From Brevipalpus yothersi (Eukaryota > Arthropoda > Arachnida > Trombidiformes > Tenuipalpidae), in NCBI GenBank assembly GCA_003956705.1, contig QZCP01000172.1:9413-73412 (forward strand): a stretch of 64,000 nucleotides of DNA, given 5' to 3'. The position numbers and the translations under genes are program-made. The notes under the pieces were generated by a model. That model ran no database searches, was not told the origin of the DNA, and was given only the letters and a program-made list of their open reading frames with translations. This document shows positions 1 to 14,180 of this stretch, one piece after another (position 1 is the first letter of the stretch; each line of letters opens with the position of its first letter).

Positions 1-137
1 AGAGAGAGAGAGAATCTTCTTGTGTGTATCCATGCATCTAGTGACACGAGAGCACAAGATTCAGCATCACAAGAATCAAATCATCAACGGGCGACAAGAT
101 TCGTGATGGAAGATGCGGATGAGAATGAAAATCATGA

Positions 138-140
<3 letters not shown>

Positions 141-200
<60 letters not shown>
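141..200. repeat. (TC)30 microsatellite
   Basis: Uninterrupted TC dinucleotide array of 60 bp. It generates spurious Ser-Leu and Arg-Glu reading frames on both strands. Confidence 0.97.
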
Positions 201-203
<3 letters not shown>

Positions 204-997
204 CTTCTTTCAATGTCTATCCGATATCTTACACACACATGGTATTCTTCACCTCATTCCAAGGTATCACTTGCTCGAATGCCATCAAATTGTATTTCTA
301 GCTGGATACATTCTTGAGCGTATAGGACACAGTGATGAAGAATGTTGAGCAAGAAGAAGAAGAGCAAATTCTTTGCTTTTCGACTTTTGATCTCATCTAT
401 TTTGCTGTCCATTTGCTTCATTCCTCGAGATCCATCTAATGAGGCGAATAGTGGAAAAATGATGAAGGAGGAGAAGAAATAGAAGTGGGAGGCGGTCAAG
501 TAATGGGCAAACCATGACCCAATACACAAAATGCATGTATACCGAACTGTGAAGCGAGAACATTTCAGAATTCAATCTACAATTTGAAAGTTAATTTGAA
601 CTCATTCTCATCCGCGAAATACAACTACTAACTTAATCACGACCACATGAGAGTAGAGAGAGAGAGAGAGAGAGAGACAATCTTTTGTTGAAAAATGACC
701 TCCCATGTGAGTTTCAATCGTTTTTCTCTCTCTGTACCTCGATCTATCTATTCCCGGGTCCATGTGTGTGTGTATACATGTAGCTCGCCTTCAATACGCC
801 CGAACCTTGCATGGAGAGAATTTTCGAGGCTTAGCGATGTGACGGAGAAAAATGGCCTCAGCTCCACGGTTAATACTGTAATGTTTGCAAAAAGATTGAA
901 ACATTACCTATCGGGATGAGGAGAGAGAGAGTAGATGTTTCAATTGGCCTACAAGAGAGATTCCACCAGAGAGAAGAAACCGGTACAAAAATGCATT

Positions 998-1000
<3 letters not shown>

Positions 1001-1072
<72 letters not shown>
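1001..1072. repeat. (AG)n microsatellite
   Basis: AG array of about 58 bp, then a single A insertion and a further AG run to about 1072. The interruption marks one imperfect repeat. Confidence 0.95.
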
Positions 1073-1661
1073 GATGGACGTTGATGAGAATTGAAATGTA
1101 GTGTGTATATCGAGAAGAAGAAGAAGAAGAAGAGGAGGAGAAGCAAACAAGATTTAGAGTCAAAGTCTACTGGCTTATGATCACGATTCAGGCCACTTCC
1201 AATGGCCACAAACATGTACATATCTTCTGTGTGTATACATAGACACATAGACACATGCCAATGGCCTTTGATATGGTTTCACTTTGAATACTCCTCATAT
1301 TCGATGCTCGTGTGTGTGTATGTATGCTGAGGCCACCAAAATTTTATTCAATCTCCGGGCTTCCATGACTGTTCATGTAACTAATAGTGGAAAGGTAATT
1401 GAATGATTCATACATTGAATATCCAGTGGAACGTGTGGATGGGGGATAATTTTGGGGAATAGGAGAGGAGTGGTGTACACCAAATGAGTGGATAGTTGTC
1501 ATTTGAGGGGACTGAATACTTGTAGAAGGCAGTGAGTAGCAAGATGCTGGAGAAGATGGGCAAGATCACATTCGCGAAATTATCATCACTCATCGATTTC
1601 ACTTGCGTTCCACCGCAGTCCAGAAGCTGTAAGATCGAATCGAGCGCGTGTAAGTGTGCGG

Positions 1662-1663
<2 letters not shown>

Positions 1664-1722
<59 letters not shown>
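1664..1722. repeat. (AG)n microsatellite
   Basis: Uninterrupted AG dinucleotide array of about 59 bp. Confidence 0.96.
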
Positions 1723-1726
<4 letters not shown>

Positions 1727-3091
1727 TTCCTATGGTTATTGTGATTTCAATTCACGGGGATCTATCCATCGTACGTGCTCTCAAAGAATCTCTGAATCAT
1801 CCAGCATCCTCTAAGGTTCTCCATCCTCCTTCTCCAACTTCCCCTCGAAATTCTCCCTCTCCTTAGGGTGACTGTAAGTATTAAAGCCGGCGTTTCTCGT
1901 GAGCAAGAGAGAAAGTAAGAATAAGAGGCCATTGAAATCACCTCTGGTCAATCAGTGACCTCAATCATCGTCTATGGCTGCATGTTCCACTAGACACTTG
2001 CCAATAAATAATCTCTGACCGATATTGACCTAGACCTGGGGACATGTGTGTGTGTATATGTGTGTGCGTAGAAGGGAGAGAAGAGAGTGCTTGATGGTGA
2101 TAATATTTATTCAAATATAAGTCGAGATCCTTTTTCTTTCACGAACATACCCACTTATATGTGTAGCTGTGAGTTATTATCAGTTTTTGGTGCCTGTCAA
2201 TTGCAAATATTTTTCGGGAACAAGAGAATGCATGCAAGATGAAGATTAGTGAAGGCTAAGTGAATACTTAGTCCTAGTAGAAAGAGAGAGAGAGAGAGAC
2301 TTAACAAAAGTATGAAAGAGAGAAATAATGTTGGTATACGGTAAGATGACGAAGAAAAATGATTCTCTCTGTATATTCCAAAATTAAATGCATTCTATAT
2401 GTACCGAAAAGTTTTATTGGAATCCATATTCGTTTCTCCTTGAAGGAATGACTCATTGCTCTGAGCATCAGCCCATAGGATTAGTGACTGAGCCATAGCA
2501 GAGGCATCCAATAATTTGACTAAGAAAAAAAAATAGTTTTCAAGGATAAAAGTTGCAAGAAATTGACTTTATTGCTACTTTTTTTCCGCCATGAAGTTTG
2601 AAAGCTCAAAATGATTAACTACTGTCGAAAAATCACGATGATACACAAAAGCTTGGAAAAGTATCAGCTCTAATGAACAGGGAATTCTTGAAGATTTAAA
2701 CTTTTCCCATAAATCGTTTTGCATTAGTTCCTCTTCTTACTTGTGTCATTCTCTCTCTTTTCTTTCTTTTTCTTCTTCTTCATCTTCATCCACTTCTTCT
2801 TCTTCTGCTTGAGTCGGAAAAAAATTTTGCATCTCAGCAAGATACAGATTCACTTGACCCTGCTCCAAGTAGAACTGTTTGAGAGTGAAAACTTCTCCAT
2901 CAACAAGTTCATTCATGAAAAATTCATCTATTACCTACTAATTACTGACACACACACTCACATACATACAGGCTGGGTAAATATATTCACATACACACAG
3001 ACAAGTTTCATGGGAGATGTTCACTTTGAGTGGTGTTTATTTCGGGGTTTTTTCTCGCAGGACAAATTTGCTGGAGGATGATAAGAGGAAT

Positions 3092-3094
<3 letters not shown>

Positions 3095-3160
<66 letters not shown>
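3095..3160. repeat. (GA)n microsatellite
   Basis: Uninterrupted GA array of about 66 bp, among the longest in the window. Confidence 0.96.
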
Positions 3161-3164
<4 letters not shown>

Positions 3165-4768
3165 CTTCAGATGAGCAAGAATATTTATACCTCACAAGGT
3201 GATACTTCTCTCACATGAACTGAACACATTCCAAACTGGAGCAATGTAGTGTAAAGCATAGAGAGATTCGAATTCTGGATCCCGGATAGCTCTTGCGGTA
3301 ATGATGGAAAAAAAGAGGCTAGAGAGAGAGGGATAGAGAGAGAATCCAGATAGAAAAAGATGCGATTGTGAGGAATTCTCTTCTTCTGTACATCATTTTC
3401 TTCTTCCGGATGATCAACCACAGAAGCTACCGAAATGCCGGCATCGCATACGATGGATAGTGACGAGAAAGAAAGGGAGAGAGAGAGAACAGAATAGAAA
3501 ATGATAATTTATCATCTTTCCACAGTAAAAGTCACAAGAGCCAAAGACAAGAAAAGAATCTCACTCTCAAGATGCTGAGAGATGATGATTAGTGAATTTT
3601 TACCATCTTTTTTCTTTTCCTCTTCTTTCTCTCACTCTATTTTCTTTCTCTCTGTTCATCATCATTTTCATCTTGTGAGTGATGAAGATCAACCTATTCC
3701 CTGTGCTATATTATTATTGTTTGCTTTTCGCACCAGAGATGCTGTCTCATCTGGGACTCAGCAAAGACATGCATTCGATGTATGCATAAGTATGCAACAT
3801 GTACATACCCTGATCTCTGTTCTCGTGAATTTGAGATGAGAAAATGAAGAGAGCAAAAGAGAATAGAAAAAACAAAGTCCAATAGCTCGAAGGGAATTGT
3901 TCATAAATAATTTACTCTCCATCTATCATCATCTTCCTCCCATTCTATTCAATCCTGTGTGTTTTCTATTTCCACCTTCCATAACACATACTCACACACC
4001 ACCACCCACTCTGTTCTTCATCCCATACTCTAACTCTCTTCTCTTCTCTTCGCCTAGGAGAGAAACTGACGAGTGTGTCAAAGTATTAATTGAATCAAGG
4101 AGCTCACTTGATTTGAATACGATCACTCGTCTTGTATCATTTGGCTCATTTTCCCATTAAACCATCATGTTGTCGAGGAGAGTAATAGTAGAAGAAGAAG
4201 AAAAAAGTGGATGAGAGAGAGAGAGAGAGAGAGAGAGATAAAATGATGCTGAAGAGAGAGCGATTGAAGTGATCAAGATGAAGAGGATGCCACATGATGC
4301 CTAAACTCTAGTGGTAGTGAGTAATATGAGGATGTAATTTGTGGACGATTCCTTGAGGCTATCTTGTGTATGTTCACGAGCAATAGATTGTTTCAGAATC
4401 GACAATCGGGATGACAAAATAGGAAAGTATATTGAACAATGACAAGTGGTGGGAGGTTTTGTTGGTGGATGAAATGAATGTTGGATAAAATATCACCAAT
4501 AATAGCAGTGGATGCAAAGTGTGATCAGTGTTTTCCTTCACTCGTATTAGTGATAGAAATAATGGAAGATAGAAAGGAGAAGAAGGGGAAGAGGGAGAGA
4601 AATGAGGAAGAGGACATAAGATGTGTATATAAGTCCTCGTGAGAAGATGAGCAGATCTCTTCATGGTGAAAATGATATCAAATTAAAGTATGCAATGGCA
4701 AGAGGTGGAAAGAGTTCGATATAAAAGGAGCAAGATTAATGTATCATCATTCATCAATGCACATTTAA

Positions 4769-4771
<3 letters not shown>

Positions 4772-4824
<53 letters not shown>
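4772..4824. repeat. (CT)n microsatellite
   Basis: CT array of about 53 bp, in the opposite orientation to most other arrays of this region. Confidence 0.96.
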
Positions 4825-4827
<3 letters not shown>

Positions 4828-7793
4828 TGATAGCATTATTAACGGTAAAGCTATCAGCTATACAAGATGACTAACAAGATGATTAAGAATTGAGTTAAAG
4901 TTGAGCGTTTCAAGATGAGGTGGAAGATGGTCATGGAATGATGATGATTGTGATTGGGAAGAGTTTTTTCCGAGTGAAAGTGAAAAGAGCAACAAGGATG
5001 AGGAGAAACTCAAGATAGCGTAACATCAGAGGGGTGCGGTTGTGGGTGGCTGAAGGTGGCCGGGAAAAGCGGCGGAGGATGAATGAGTTGGCTCATTGTG
5101 ACTACAGCAGCATCCGCATCAGTTGCACAGGAGAGCGATGAGTATAAGAATGATGACTCCACGCGAGAGATTAGCTGAGATCGAATGTGAAACTATTGGG
5201 ATGCGGAATAGTGGGATGCTGGGATCAGCTCCTCTCTCTCTCCCTCTCTTCACCGGTGGATTGAATATATATATTTATGTTAGTCATTGGTGTTTCTTCT
5301 AGGAGAAGAAAAAGGGAGAGAAAGAGAAAAAGAAAGATGAAGCATAACGATGAGGATGACTAATAAACGGATTGGGAGAGAGAGAGAGAGAGACGGAAAG
5401 CTCAAGAGCTTGAGAAAAGCAATGGAAAGCTAATTTGAGAGAAGAAGTGGAACACTGGATGCTGAGTCAAGGGGACTTTCCTATGGAATCATCATCATCC
5501 TCCCCCATCGATGAGTCAATTCGCGCGGCCGATGTACAGGAGTGTGTGTATGTATGGGGATGCGGATGCTGTTACCGTGGCGATAAATTTGGACTCTCTC
5601 CTCTGGCATCTTTATTCCGCTCTTCTGTTGAGATGATTTTGAATTAGAATGGACTAGTCACCTTCACACAATGATGTAAGCCAGTGAATTGGCTTGATAT
5701 TGGATGATGCTTTTCTTCAGTGGGTGGTGGTGGATGATTGTGTATCGAGAAGGAGGAGAAGCAAGATAAGAGAGAAAGAAAGAGAGAGAAAAAGAAAATA
5801 CGAAAGGCCAAGAGGCTGTGATGATGATCAAACTTGAATCAGAAGAAAGAAATAGAAAGAGAGGATGAAAGCTGGATGGATGGAGATGATGAAGAAGAGA
5901 TGAAGAAAAATCAGTGCTTTTGATGGCTCGAATGATCAAAGTGATGAAGAGAGAGAGAGAGAGAAAAGGAAGAAAAATAAGAGGAATAAAGAAAGAGAGA
6001 TAGAAAATAAAAACCAGACTAAAAGGAAAGAATAAGAGTGAAGAAAAGATGAAAAGGATAAGATTGAGAAGATGGTCTGGATGTTGTATCAATCTTTTCT
6101 CCAATCTGGCCTCCTACTCACCATGGAATCTCATGATAACAATGGCCCAGCTTTTCGGGGAAAAAGTAAAGTAGGAAAAGCTGTAACTTAGCTTCCATGA
6201 TTCTGGGCAATCCGATAGCTAAGATGGAATTGTTGTGATCATATTTTGATACTGTAATATTATCATGATGTTTTGCTCAGCAAAAACTATCTCAATCATT
6301 GATGCTCCATTTTTTGACAACTCATAAGAATAGGTTCCTTAATGAGGAGTTGATGATAAATTGATCAATTCTTGCAAGTGAAAAAAGGTAGAAATTCAAG
6401 AATAGGCGAAAGTTTTCCCTGTCAAGTTAATGAATCAGTGGCCAATGAGGAAGATTACCAGGAATGTAAGCAACAATCATGCTGATGAACTTGGACAATA
6501 TCGATTACAGATTGTATTTATCACCTATTCAATTATCGAGTTAGTGTAAGATAAAGAGAGAGAGAGAGAGTACAAAGGAATGTGAACAATCTAATCGAAG
6601 AATGTGTGATGATAGAGCAGTTGAAATCTTTTGATCAGATTTTCAATCTGATCGATTACTGTTCTCATAAAGATTTCTCATCGGAATTGAAATCAATATC
6701 ATGATAAGATGAACTTGATACACTTGAAAAAATATTTGGAAAGAATATTTTTGAAAAATTTTCACATTCATGAGAAAAGTTTCTGAGTCAGAATCATTTC
6801 ACAAGAAAAGCTATACATTCTCAGTGCACAGTTGCTCATCTCTAGTGACTTGATAAGTTCAAGAAAGTATGATGGACTCGATTTCATACGCTATTCAATC
6901 AACTCTGTTGATATGTATTTCTATGTGAAAATATTCCCATCCATGTGATACAGATGTGTATATCCTCCAAAACGAACATTCAATGCGACAAAAGCAATGG
7001 AACTTGCAAAAATATGAGAAAAAGAGAGCAGAGAAAGAGAGAGAGAGAATAGAAATAGAGAGATGATTTTCAAGTGAATTAGATGTAAATTTTATTCCGA
7101 TCAGCGAACACACATAGCATCAGTATCAGTATTCTTTGAAAAGAGTTGATGTGGAAGAGTAGCATCGAAAGAAGATGAGCATGATGCTTATAGAGACTGA
7201 CTTCGAATAAGAGTTGTTCATGTGCTCTAAATTCATGGAATAGTTCTTCAAAAAGGATGACAAGAGAAATATAGAAGATGAAAGGGAGAGAGAGAGAAAA
7301 GAATAAATTCGCAACATATCGGTGAATGTTGAATAGGATTCATCGTGTTTCAGTATAATATATGTGTATGAAATTCAGGACCTCCATGAGGTTGGAAAGC
7401 TTATCAAAATGATCAACTTGTCCTCAAACTGAATCGATGAATGATCCATAAGATTGATTCTCTCTTAAAATCAAATTCATCAGCCACTTTGCTTGACTCT
7501 TGTCTTTCAACATGATCTATTCTTCTGATTCTTCTTCATCCTCTTCATCTTCTTCATCTCCTTTCTCTTCTTTCCATTTGCCTTCCTCGTTTCCACTATA
7601 CTAACCATGATCACTGTGGACATGATCATGAATTGAATTCCCTGGTCGATTAAAATCAAAGTGATCATCGAAATGAGTGTTCACATGGGAAGACAAGTGA
7701 AAAAGTCAGATGAAAGAATGAGGCTGATTGTTACACGATGTTCGTGTCTCAGCATCCTGACTCATGTCAAATCATGGGAAAAGGATGGATGAG

Positions 7794-7834
<41 letters not shown>

Positions 7835-8680
7835 GAAGCAAGAGACAAGATTTTGGAAACGAATCGGATAGAAGAGAAAGAATTGTTAGAGAGACCCTGT
7901 GTAATAGAAATCAATCTGTACAGAGTATACATCAAAATAACAAGATTTATGACAGGCCACTGGGATCTGTCATCAGGGTCCAGGAGTAAAGAAGTTTACA
8001 AGGAAGTATGAAGAAAAATAGATAAACAAGGAGGAAGAAGGAAGGAAGATGGAGAGTGAAAAAATGGAGAAGAAAACTTTTTTCGTTCTCTTTTCCTCTG
8101 TTTCTAGAAACAGAGAGATGGAAAAAAGTTTTTCACGACCAAAATGAAACTTATTGGCCTGAAAAAAAAGCTTGCCTCAACATAGGCGAGAGTAAGCATG
8201 AAAGTTTATGGAAAAATGATTGAGAAACAGATTGTCAAAACCGTCAAAACAATTGGAAATACGATCATTTGGCTTATTAATCGCTGCGATATTTTGTTGA
8301 CAGGGGGCTAAAGGTTAGCAGTAGTGTACTTTGACCTATGTGTGAGAAATTTTTGTACTAGAAAAAGAGAAATATGGAGAAGTGATGATGATAAGGCAAC
8401 GGAAAAGGATATGAATTGGTGAGAGATAGAGATGAGGAGAGAGAGAGACTGGATGAGAGAGAGAGAGATGAAAGATGAAAGATGAAAAGTGAAGATTGAC
8501 ACTCTCAGAAAATGAGCTACACTTGTATCAGCAGAAGTTCCATTAGTTTATATAATGAGGAAACAGTCTATTTGACAACATTTCCTGTGAGTGTGAAAGC
8601 ATATATCGAATGGAAAGAGATGCATGAAGAATAGTGGAGAATGGAATAGAATTAAGGCCACAATTGGCCACATAACTTAC

Positions 8681-11600
8681 AATTCGGTAACAGTTTCCGG
8701 AATGTTACTTGGAACAGAAGTCAAACCACGCTCACGACAGTCAACATTATCTTCGTAACAAGAACACTCCACTGGACAGCGATTTTTGTCGATACTAAAA
8801 GATGCAGATGCTGATGATGACGATAGTCCACCATTACCTGAGTACCTGTGAGATTAAGGTGAAAAAAAAGAGAGAAAAAATAAGATGATCAATTCCTATT
8901 ACATTACACCATCATTCATCTATCTTTATTGATATGATACTCTTCATTTCATTTACGCTCATTTGATCAGAACTTTCGTCTATCTGGGCATTCATTTTGG
9001 AAAGTATTTTTCGCGCCTTTCAAAAAGCTTTTTCTTTGGTCGAGATAATATTTGAACAAAGTTATCTTATTAGTTGATTGCTGCTCAAAGAAAGTGTCAA
9101 GCCAATTGAGGTCAACAACCTAGCAACTCTAAAAGAACATGTGTGGTGAACAATATGAAATCATGATCATGTTTTCCATCTTATTGAGGTCAAAATCAAG
9201 TGTTTGACTGTATTTAAGTAGTGATACTGTTATTGTTTATGGTGGCCATGATGCGGTTATGGCACAAGTTTGCTACAAAATGATGATAAAAATAATTTGT
9301 ACCTCTCAAACTTGAATCAAATAATTTAAATGCCTGGAAAAAGCTTGTATTCACCCTGAAGAAAGAGCAAATAGCAAATGCTACACACACACGGCAGGAA
9401 CAAAAAATGATTTTGATTGACATTGGAACAACATTTCTCTTGTTAACTGATGACATATAACCGCATCAAATACTCCGAGAGGAAAGATGTTGATAAATTT
9501 ATCTTAATTCCAATCAGAGAAGATTTAGCATCAGTATTTCGCAAGTATTTTGAGGAGAAATTTTGAAGGAACAAATTTTTCGCTCCAAGAAAAATAGAAA
9601 ACACGACAAATGAGTTGACAAATCTTAAGAATCTCGTGGAAGGAAAGCATTTCAAGGCGAAAGAAGAGGAAGAAAAAGTTTCTCCTCTGTTTATTTGTAG
9701 CATCTTTTCTCTGCCTATTGAATTCTTGGGTATCGAAAACTGTTGGAAAAACTTTCATCATTCTTTTCTTCATCCAAAATCCATTCTTCTTCTCTTTCTC
9801 TCCATCTTACCAGGATCCGATTAAGATTGACAGGTTGGGATCAAGCGTGTTGAGAGAAGCATTATTTCTTCTTTCTTCTTCCATCAACTCAAAACTACTA
9901 CTACTACTATTACTACTAGTCAAACCAAATGGCAATGCTCACTGGTCTGATTGACTGTTACTCGAAATGGTGCTACTACTTGTCATCGATTCTGATACTT
10001 GAATCCTCTCTCTCTCTCTGCATACCTTTCAGTGTATTCCCTATTCTGAGCGGACTTCCAAATCTGTCCAATGTATTGCATGGACGATTTTAACTGTCCA
10101 AATGTAAGTTAAGAGGGAGAGAGGAAGAAGAAAAAAAGAGGTTATGATTGCTCTAGTCTTTCGCTTGGATACTTTCAACAGATGATTTTGATGGATAGAT
10201 TTTTAGCTAGTCTGATCATATGATCCGGAAAAGTTAGTGTGTATTTGAAAGGCACGCATAAATACATTCACATTTATCCGCAGCAGCATTCTACTTCAAG
10301 ATGTATCTGTCTCAAATTTTCATAGTCACAATTTATCTTTTCACCATAATTTTGCATTATTTCATCATTATCACCAAAGTATGTTTATACTCAAATTTAT
10401 TTGATTTTTTTCGCTCTTTCTTTCAAAAAAAGAGGACTTCAATGAAAAGCATCACAAAAAGTTATTGTCCATTATTCTATCACCTATTTTTTGCCCTCTC
10501 CCAAGGAAACTTTTACCTTCTTCTTTCCAAAAAAGGATAAAAAGAATGAATACTAAGGATCCCAGGCAAACTCAACCTTGCTTCCTATGCAGTTCCATGG
10601 AATTATCTCTCCATTCGAAGCACTTAAAGGCTTGACTATGTTTTTTCTCTCTCTCATCCTTCTGTCACTGAACCCTAGAATGCTGATGGAATGTCTTCAA
10701 GCAGAATAAAGTATCAGACAAACGAGAATCCAGAGCAAGGGAAGAATAAGAAAATATAAAGAAAAAGAGGAAAAAGATGAGAAGGAGGAGAAAAAGTAGA
10801 AAAAAGATGCTTTCCAGACTATTGTAGAGCGGCACGTTCAGCCCAAAAGTTTTGGTCATTATGGCTATTGTGAGTATCGCCTTACAAGCATTTCGTAAAA
10901 CATGATACGATGTGATGCAGAGAAGGTAAGATGATGATGAAGTAGAGGACAAGATTGTAGTAAGATGATGGAGAAGTAGTAGTAGAAAAAGAAGAAGAAC
11001 AAGAAAATAGGATAAAACGCGGGGGCTTCCAGAAAGGTGGGTGAAAAGACGTATATATAATTGAAAATTAGATCTTATTCTATCCTGTTACATGATAGCG
11101 AAAATAGGTTTACATACAATGAACTTTGGGCTCATGAAACGAACAGGCCAAGAGCAAGAAAACAAAACGAACCAAAAAGGTTTGCTCGTGTGTTGAACAG
11201 ATTAACCGATATACACATACACACACACAGATAGTCATCAAATCATCATGAATTGGAAATGCGATATAGTCAATGAATCGTTCCAACAATCAAGTTACAT
11301 GCCAAACCGGACATGAGAGCCCAGAATCGGAATTGAGCTCTATCTTACTTATGGAAACATGCACCATATTTTTGATAAGATTGTCAAAAAATTATGCGAC
11401 TTTTTCGCTGTGCATCGATAGAAAGAAGTATACTGAAGACTTCATGCAAGCTATATCTCTTGAACCCAAGTAGTGTATAGCTATCAACTAGCAATATATA
11501 AAATGCTCATGAATCTTGCGTCTAGAGTATGAATAAACCATACTGACGGACTTTTATCTTCCAGCTATCATCAACTGACGTTATATCTGTCTGTACAGAG

Positions 11601-13590
11601 AGTGTACACTTTTATCTCTTATGAGTTTGCATTCAAATTCCATTTCAAGTCATCAAATCATGAACTGTGTCTACGCTTCCAGTATACATGTTTATCTGTA
11701 TCTGTGGCAATGCTGGATCCCAAGTGACGATCGATTTCAGGCTCACTTTACCACACACACACATACAGGGCATATATAGTGAACTTCATGGTGACTGTAT
11801 TGAGTTGCTTAATCGCTTATCTTGATCACGTCCAGCCGGTGTCCGGCAAAACTGAGTGAAATCAAATGGACTCAGGAAAGGAAAGCCATTCGAAACAGAT
11901 ATACACACATACACACAACATCTCTTGGAGAGTAAGTTGAAATGATGGGAAAAGTGCTCCAAAGAGAGAGACATAGATTGAGAGAGAAAAAGAGTAAGAA
12001 AGTAAGAATGGTCCTGATGGATGAGAATCAAGCGGAAGAAAAAAGTTTGCTTCTATCCAGGGAGAAATCAAAGGACCGTAAGATCGAAGTAAATTGAGTG
12101 AGGAATTTGATAAAAGGTTTCCAAAATATTCTCACTTTCTATATATGAGGTCCTTATTTTTTTTCTTCCCTTGCCGTCCAGTTCGTATAAGGATAAAAGA
12201 AAAGCGAAAGTGCAATAAAGTTTCTCATCTCATCTTTTTCTTCTTCTTCCTCCCCTTTTTCCCAGATACTTTGGACAACAGCACACACACACTCATACAC
12301 ATTCTTTTCTATTCATGTGTGTACCCATAAGACGATACTATCATGATAGGAGAATTGATTCTTGCCCGACAAAAAATGTCATTAATCCGCGCTGTTCACA
12401 CTGAAGTGTACACCTTAGCGTAAGAATTTATCATGTTCTCCATCAAAATTGGTCAATTAGATGTGAAGATGTTTTCAAGGTATACTTTTCCATGCCTATC
12501 TGGAGGAATTCTTCCTCTCTTTATCTCTGTCTTTGCTTCTATGTAACTCACATATGTAGCAAAAATATGAACAAAATTAGCTGATCTTCAACATGCCTGG
12601 TAAAAAAGACGGGAAACATGCAAGCTAATCGTTTCAAGTGATAACAAATGGAACATGTATCTCTCTCTCCATCTTACATGTGTCACTCTTTGTAGGTGGT
12701 TTGTAATAGTAGAAAAGCTCGTGAAAAATATATCTTATCCGATATGAATCAAATCTTAAAGCTTAAGATATGGTTTGAGGAGAGAGAGAGAAACAGAAAG
12801 AGAGGGAAAAAAGTTTTACAATTTACGAATTAAGATTAATGGACAATAAATGGTGAGATTTGAATGATTTGAATGAAGATATACCCATAAGATTGCTAAA
12901 AGTATTTGCATAGAGAGAAGGAATATTCTATCTTTCTACTCTCTCCATCCTACTCAATTCATGACGATCGTCTTAAGAAGATGAAGAGACAGAGAAAGAG
13001 AAGAGGCAAATGATCCTCTTGTATTCATGCTCGTTTGTGGCGGTAAAAAAGAATTCATGAACGATATTTTTCATCTTATCTCTTGAGTAAATGTTAAACT
13101 AGTTTGCTCTTTCAAACATCGGATTTAAGGGTATCGAATTTCGATTTTTATGAGAAAAAGCACATCGATTCATGCGGGTCTCTCTCTTTACCTTGACTAC
13201 TCACTTCTTCTCCATTCTTCGACCTATGACCCTGATAGTATACCTGATTGTATTGAATACTATCCATAAATATTCCCATCTCCATCGTGCTCTCTATCAG
13301 AACTCACGAGAAAACTTTAAATACATCACATAAAGTAAGAAAAAAGCGAAAAAGAGCGAGAGAAAATCACATAAACCGATACCGACGATATATCAAAGCT
13401 AAATGCTCATGTATACGGTCAAAAACTAATGTATTGAGCTGTATTGGGTAAGTTAGTGAGGAAGAGAAAGCCTGTCAATTTTTGGTGATATTAGCGCAGT
13501 TTAACGTCACGTTAATCCCAAGACAAATCGCGTCAAATACGATCGAAATTTTGGCATGTCATTGGCCTTAAGTATATTGATGGCTGGGCA

Positions 13591-13644
<54 letters not shown>

Positions 13645-14180
13645 CACAAATCTTTAAGTTTTTTTCGCTCTTTTTTCTCATCAATCCCCTTTCAAGCTGA
13701 CGAAGGCTGATCTTTATCAGAAGGTTGAGCATATATTTTGTCAAAAACATATTCACTTGCCATGTACATACATACACACACACACGCACATGGAAGGCGA
13801 AATTGGAAGAAAAAAAGTTTTGCAATCTACATGTACATGTACTGTGATATACTGTGTAATGTTGCCGGGAAAGAAAAAAAAGTTTTGATGTTTGTCAAAA
13901 CTTACCATCGATCAGAGGATGATATTTTAAATGATTTTGATGAACTTTTCACTTCGTTCAAACGACTATTGGCACCGGAACAATCCACAATCGAGTCTGT
14001 GCAATCACAACCATCGGGACATATTATATCGTCATCATGATGATAATCCGAATCTGATTGTGATGATGATGATGATGATGGATAACGAAATGAATCACGA
14101 GCACTGACCAAACATATAAGTATGGTAGCTATAATAATGAAATGAAGTAACATCAGTGGATTGAGAAGCTTTCGAGCCAT
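8681..14180 (-). CDS. Slit-like leucine-rich-repeat secreted protein, first two exons (partial)
   Basis: Two exons are visible: 13906-14180 (start ATG, signal peptide) and 8681-8845. Translation begins MARKLLNPLMLL with a hydrophobic segment at about residues 8-26, then a Ser/Asp/His-rich stretch and a first cysteine cluster (CPDGCDC...DC). Exon 2 gives a classic LRR N-terminal cap, CPVECSCYEDNVDC, then RGLTSVPSNIPETVTEL, the start of the first leucine-rich repeat. The donor (GTAAGT) at the end of exon 1 leaves phase 2 and exon 2 supplies the missing base. Exon 2 is 165 bp and again ends in phase 2, as LRR exons of Slit commonly do. Slit proteins are secreted guidance ligands for Robo receptors. 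The remaining LRR, EGF and laminin-G exons would lie to the left of this window. Another LRRNT protein cannot be excluded, because only the cap is visible. A longer start at 14324 is open, but the 14180 start places the signal peptide at the terminus. Confidence 0.7.
8846..13905 (-). other. Intron 1 of the slit-like gene (about 5 kb)
   Basis: Lies between the GTAAGT donor and the TCTCACAG acceptor of the two LRR-cap exons. It contains AT-rich unique DNA, short (GA)n and (CA)n runs and the CT array at 13595-13642. I see no other exon with matching phase. It is far longer than any other intron in the window. Confidence 0.65.
13595..13642. repeat. (CT)n microsatellite
   Basis: CT array of about 48 bp, close to the end of exon 1 of the slit-like gene and inside its first intron. 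Confidence 0.95.

Larger units (their letters stand above)
1..8680. other. Gene-poor, purine-rich microsatellite tract
   Basis: I find no convincing exon on either strand here. The + strand is strongly purine-biased, with many GA/GAA/GATGA stretches and (GA)n or (CT)n arrays, including smaller ones near 655-677, 2282-2300, 4211-4238, 5380-5394, 5948-5964 and 7798-7832. It lies downstream of the last visible exon of the minus-strand slit-like gene, so most of it is probably that gene's next intron. Its transcript would be pyrimidine-rich. All open frames seen here are low-complexity Ser/Leu or Arg/Glu strings produced by the repeats. Confidence 0.6.

Noticed and set aside
22..348. Ser-Leu or Arg-Glu repeat reading frames over the GA/CT arrays (also near 916-1254, 1532-1866, 3017-3218, 7738-7989, 13568-13825, 26290-26499, 44173-44364)
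   Set aside because: They exist only because dinucleotide repeats lack stops in several frames. There are no flanking domains, splice logic or composition of real protein.
5664..6104. 146-codon minus-strand frame rich in Phe, Ser and Leu
   Set aside because: It is the antisense of a GA/GAA-rich tract. The composition follows the base bias and it has no recognisable module.
13738..14040. Plus-strand 100-codon frame over the slit-like exon 1
   Set aside because: Antisense shadow of a well-supported exon with signal peptide and LRR cap.
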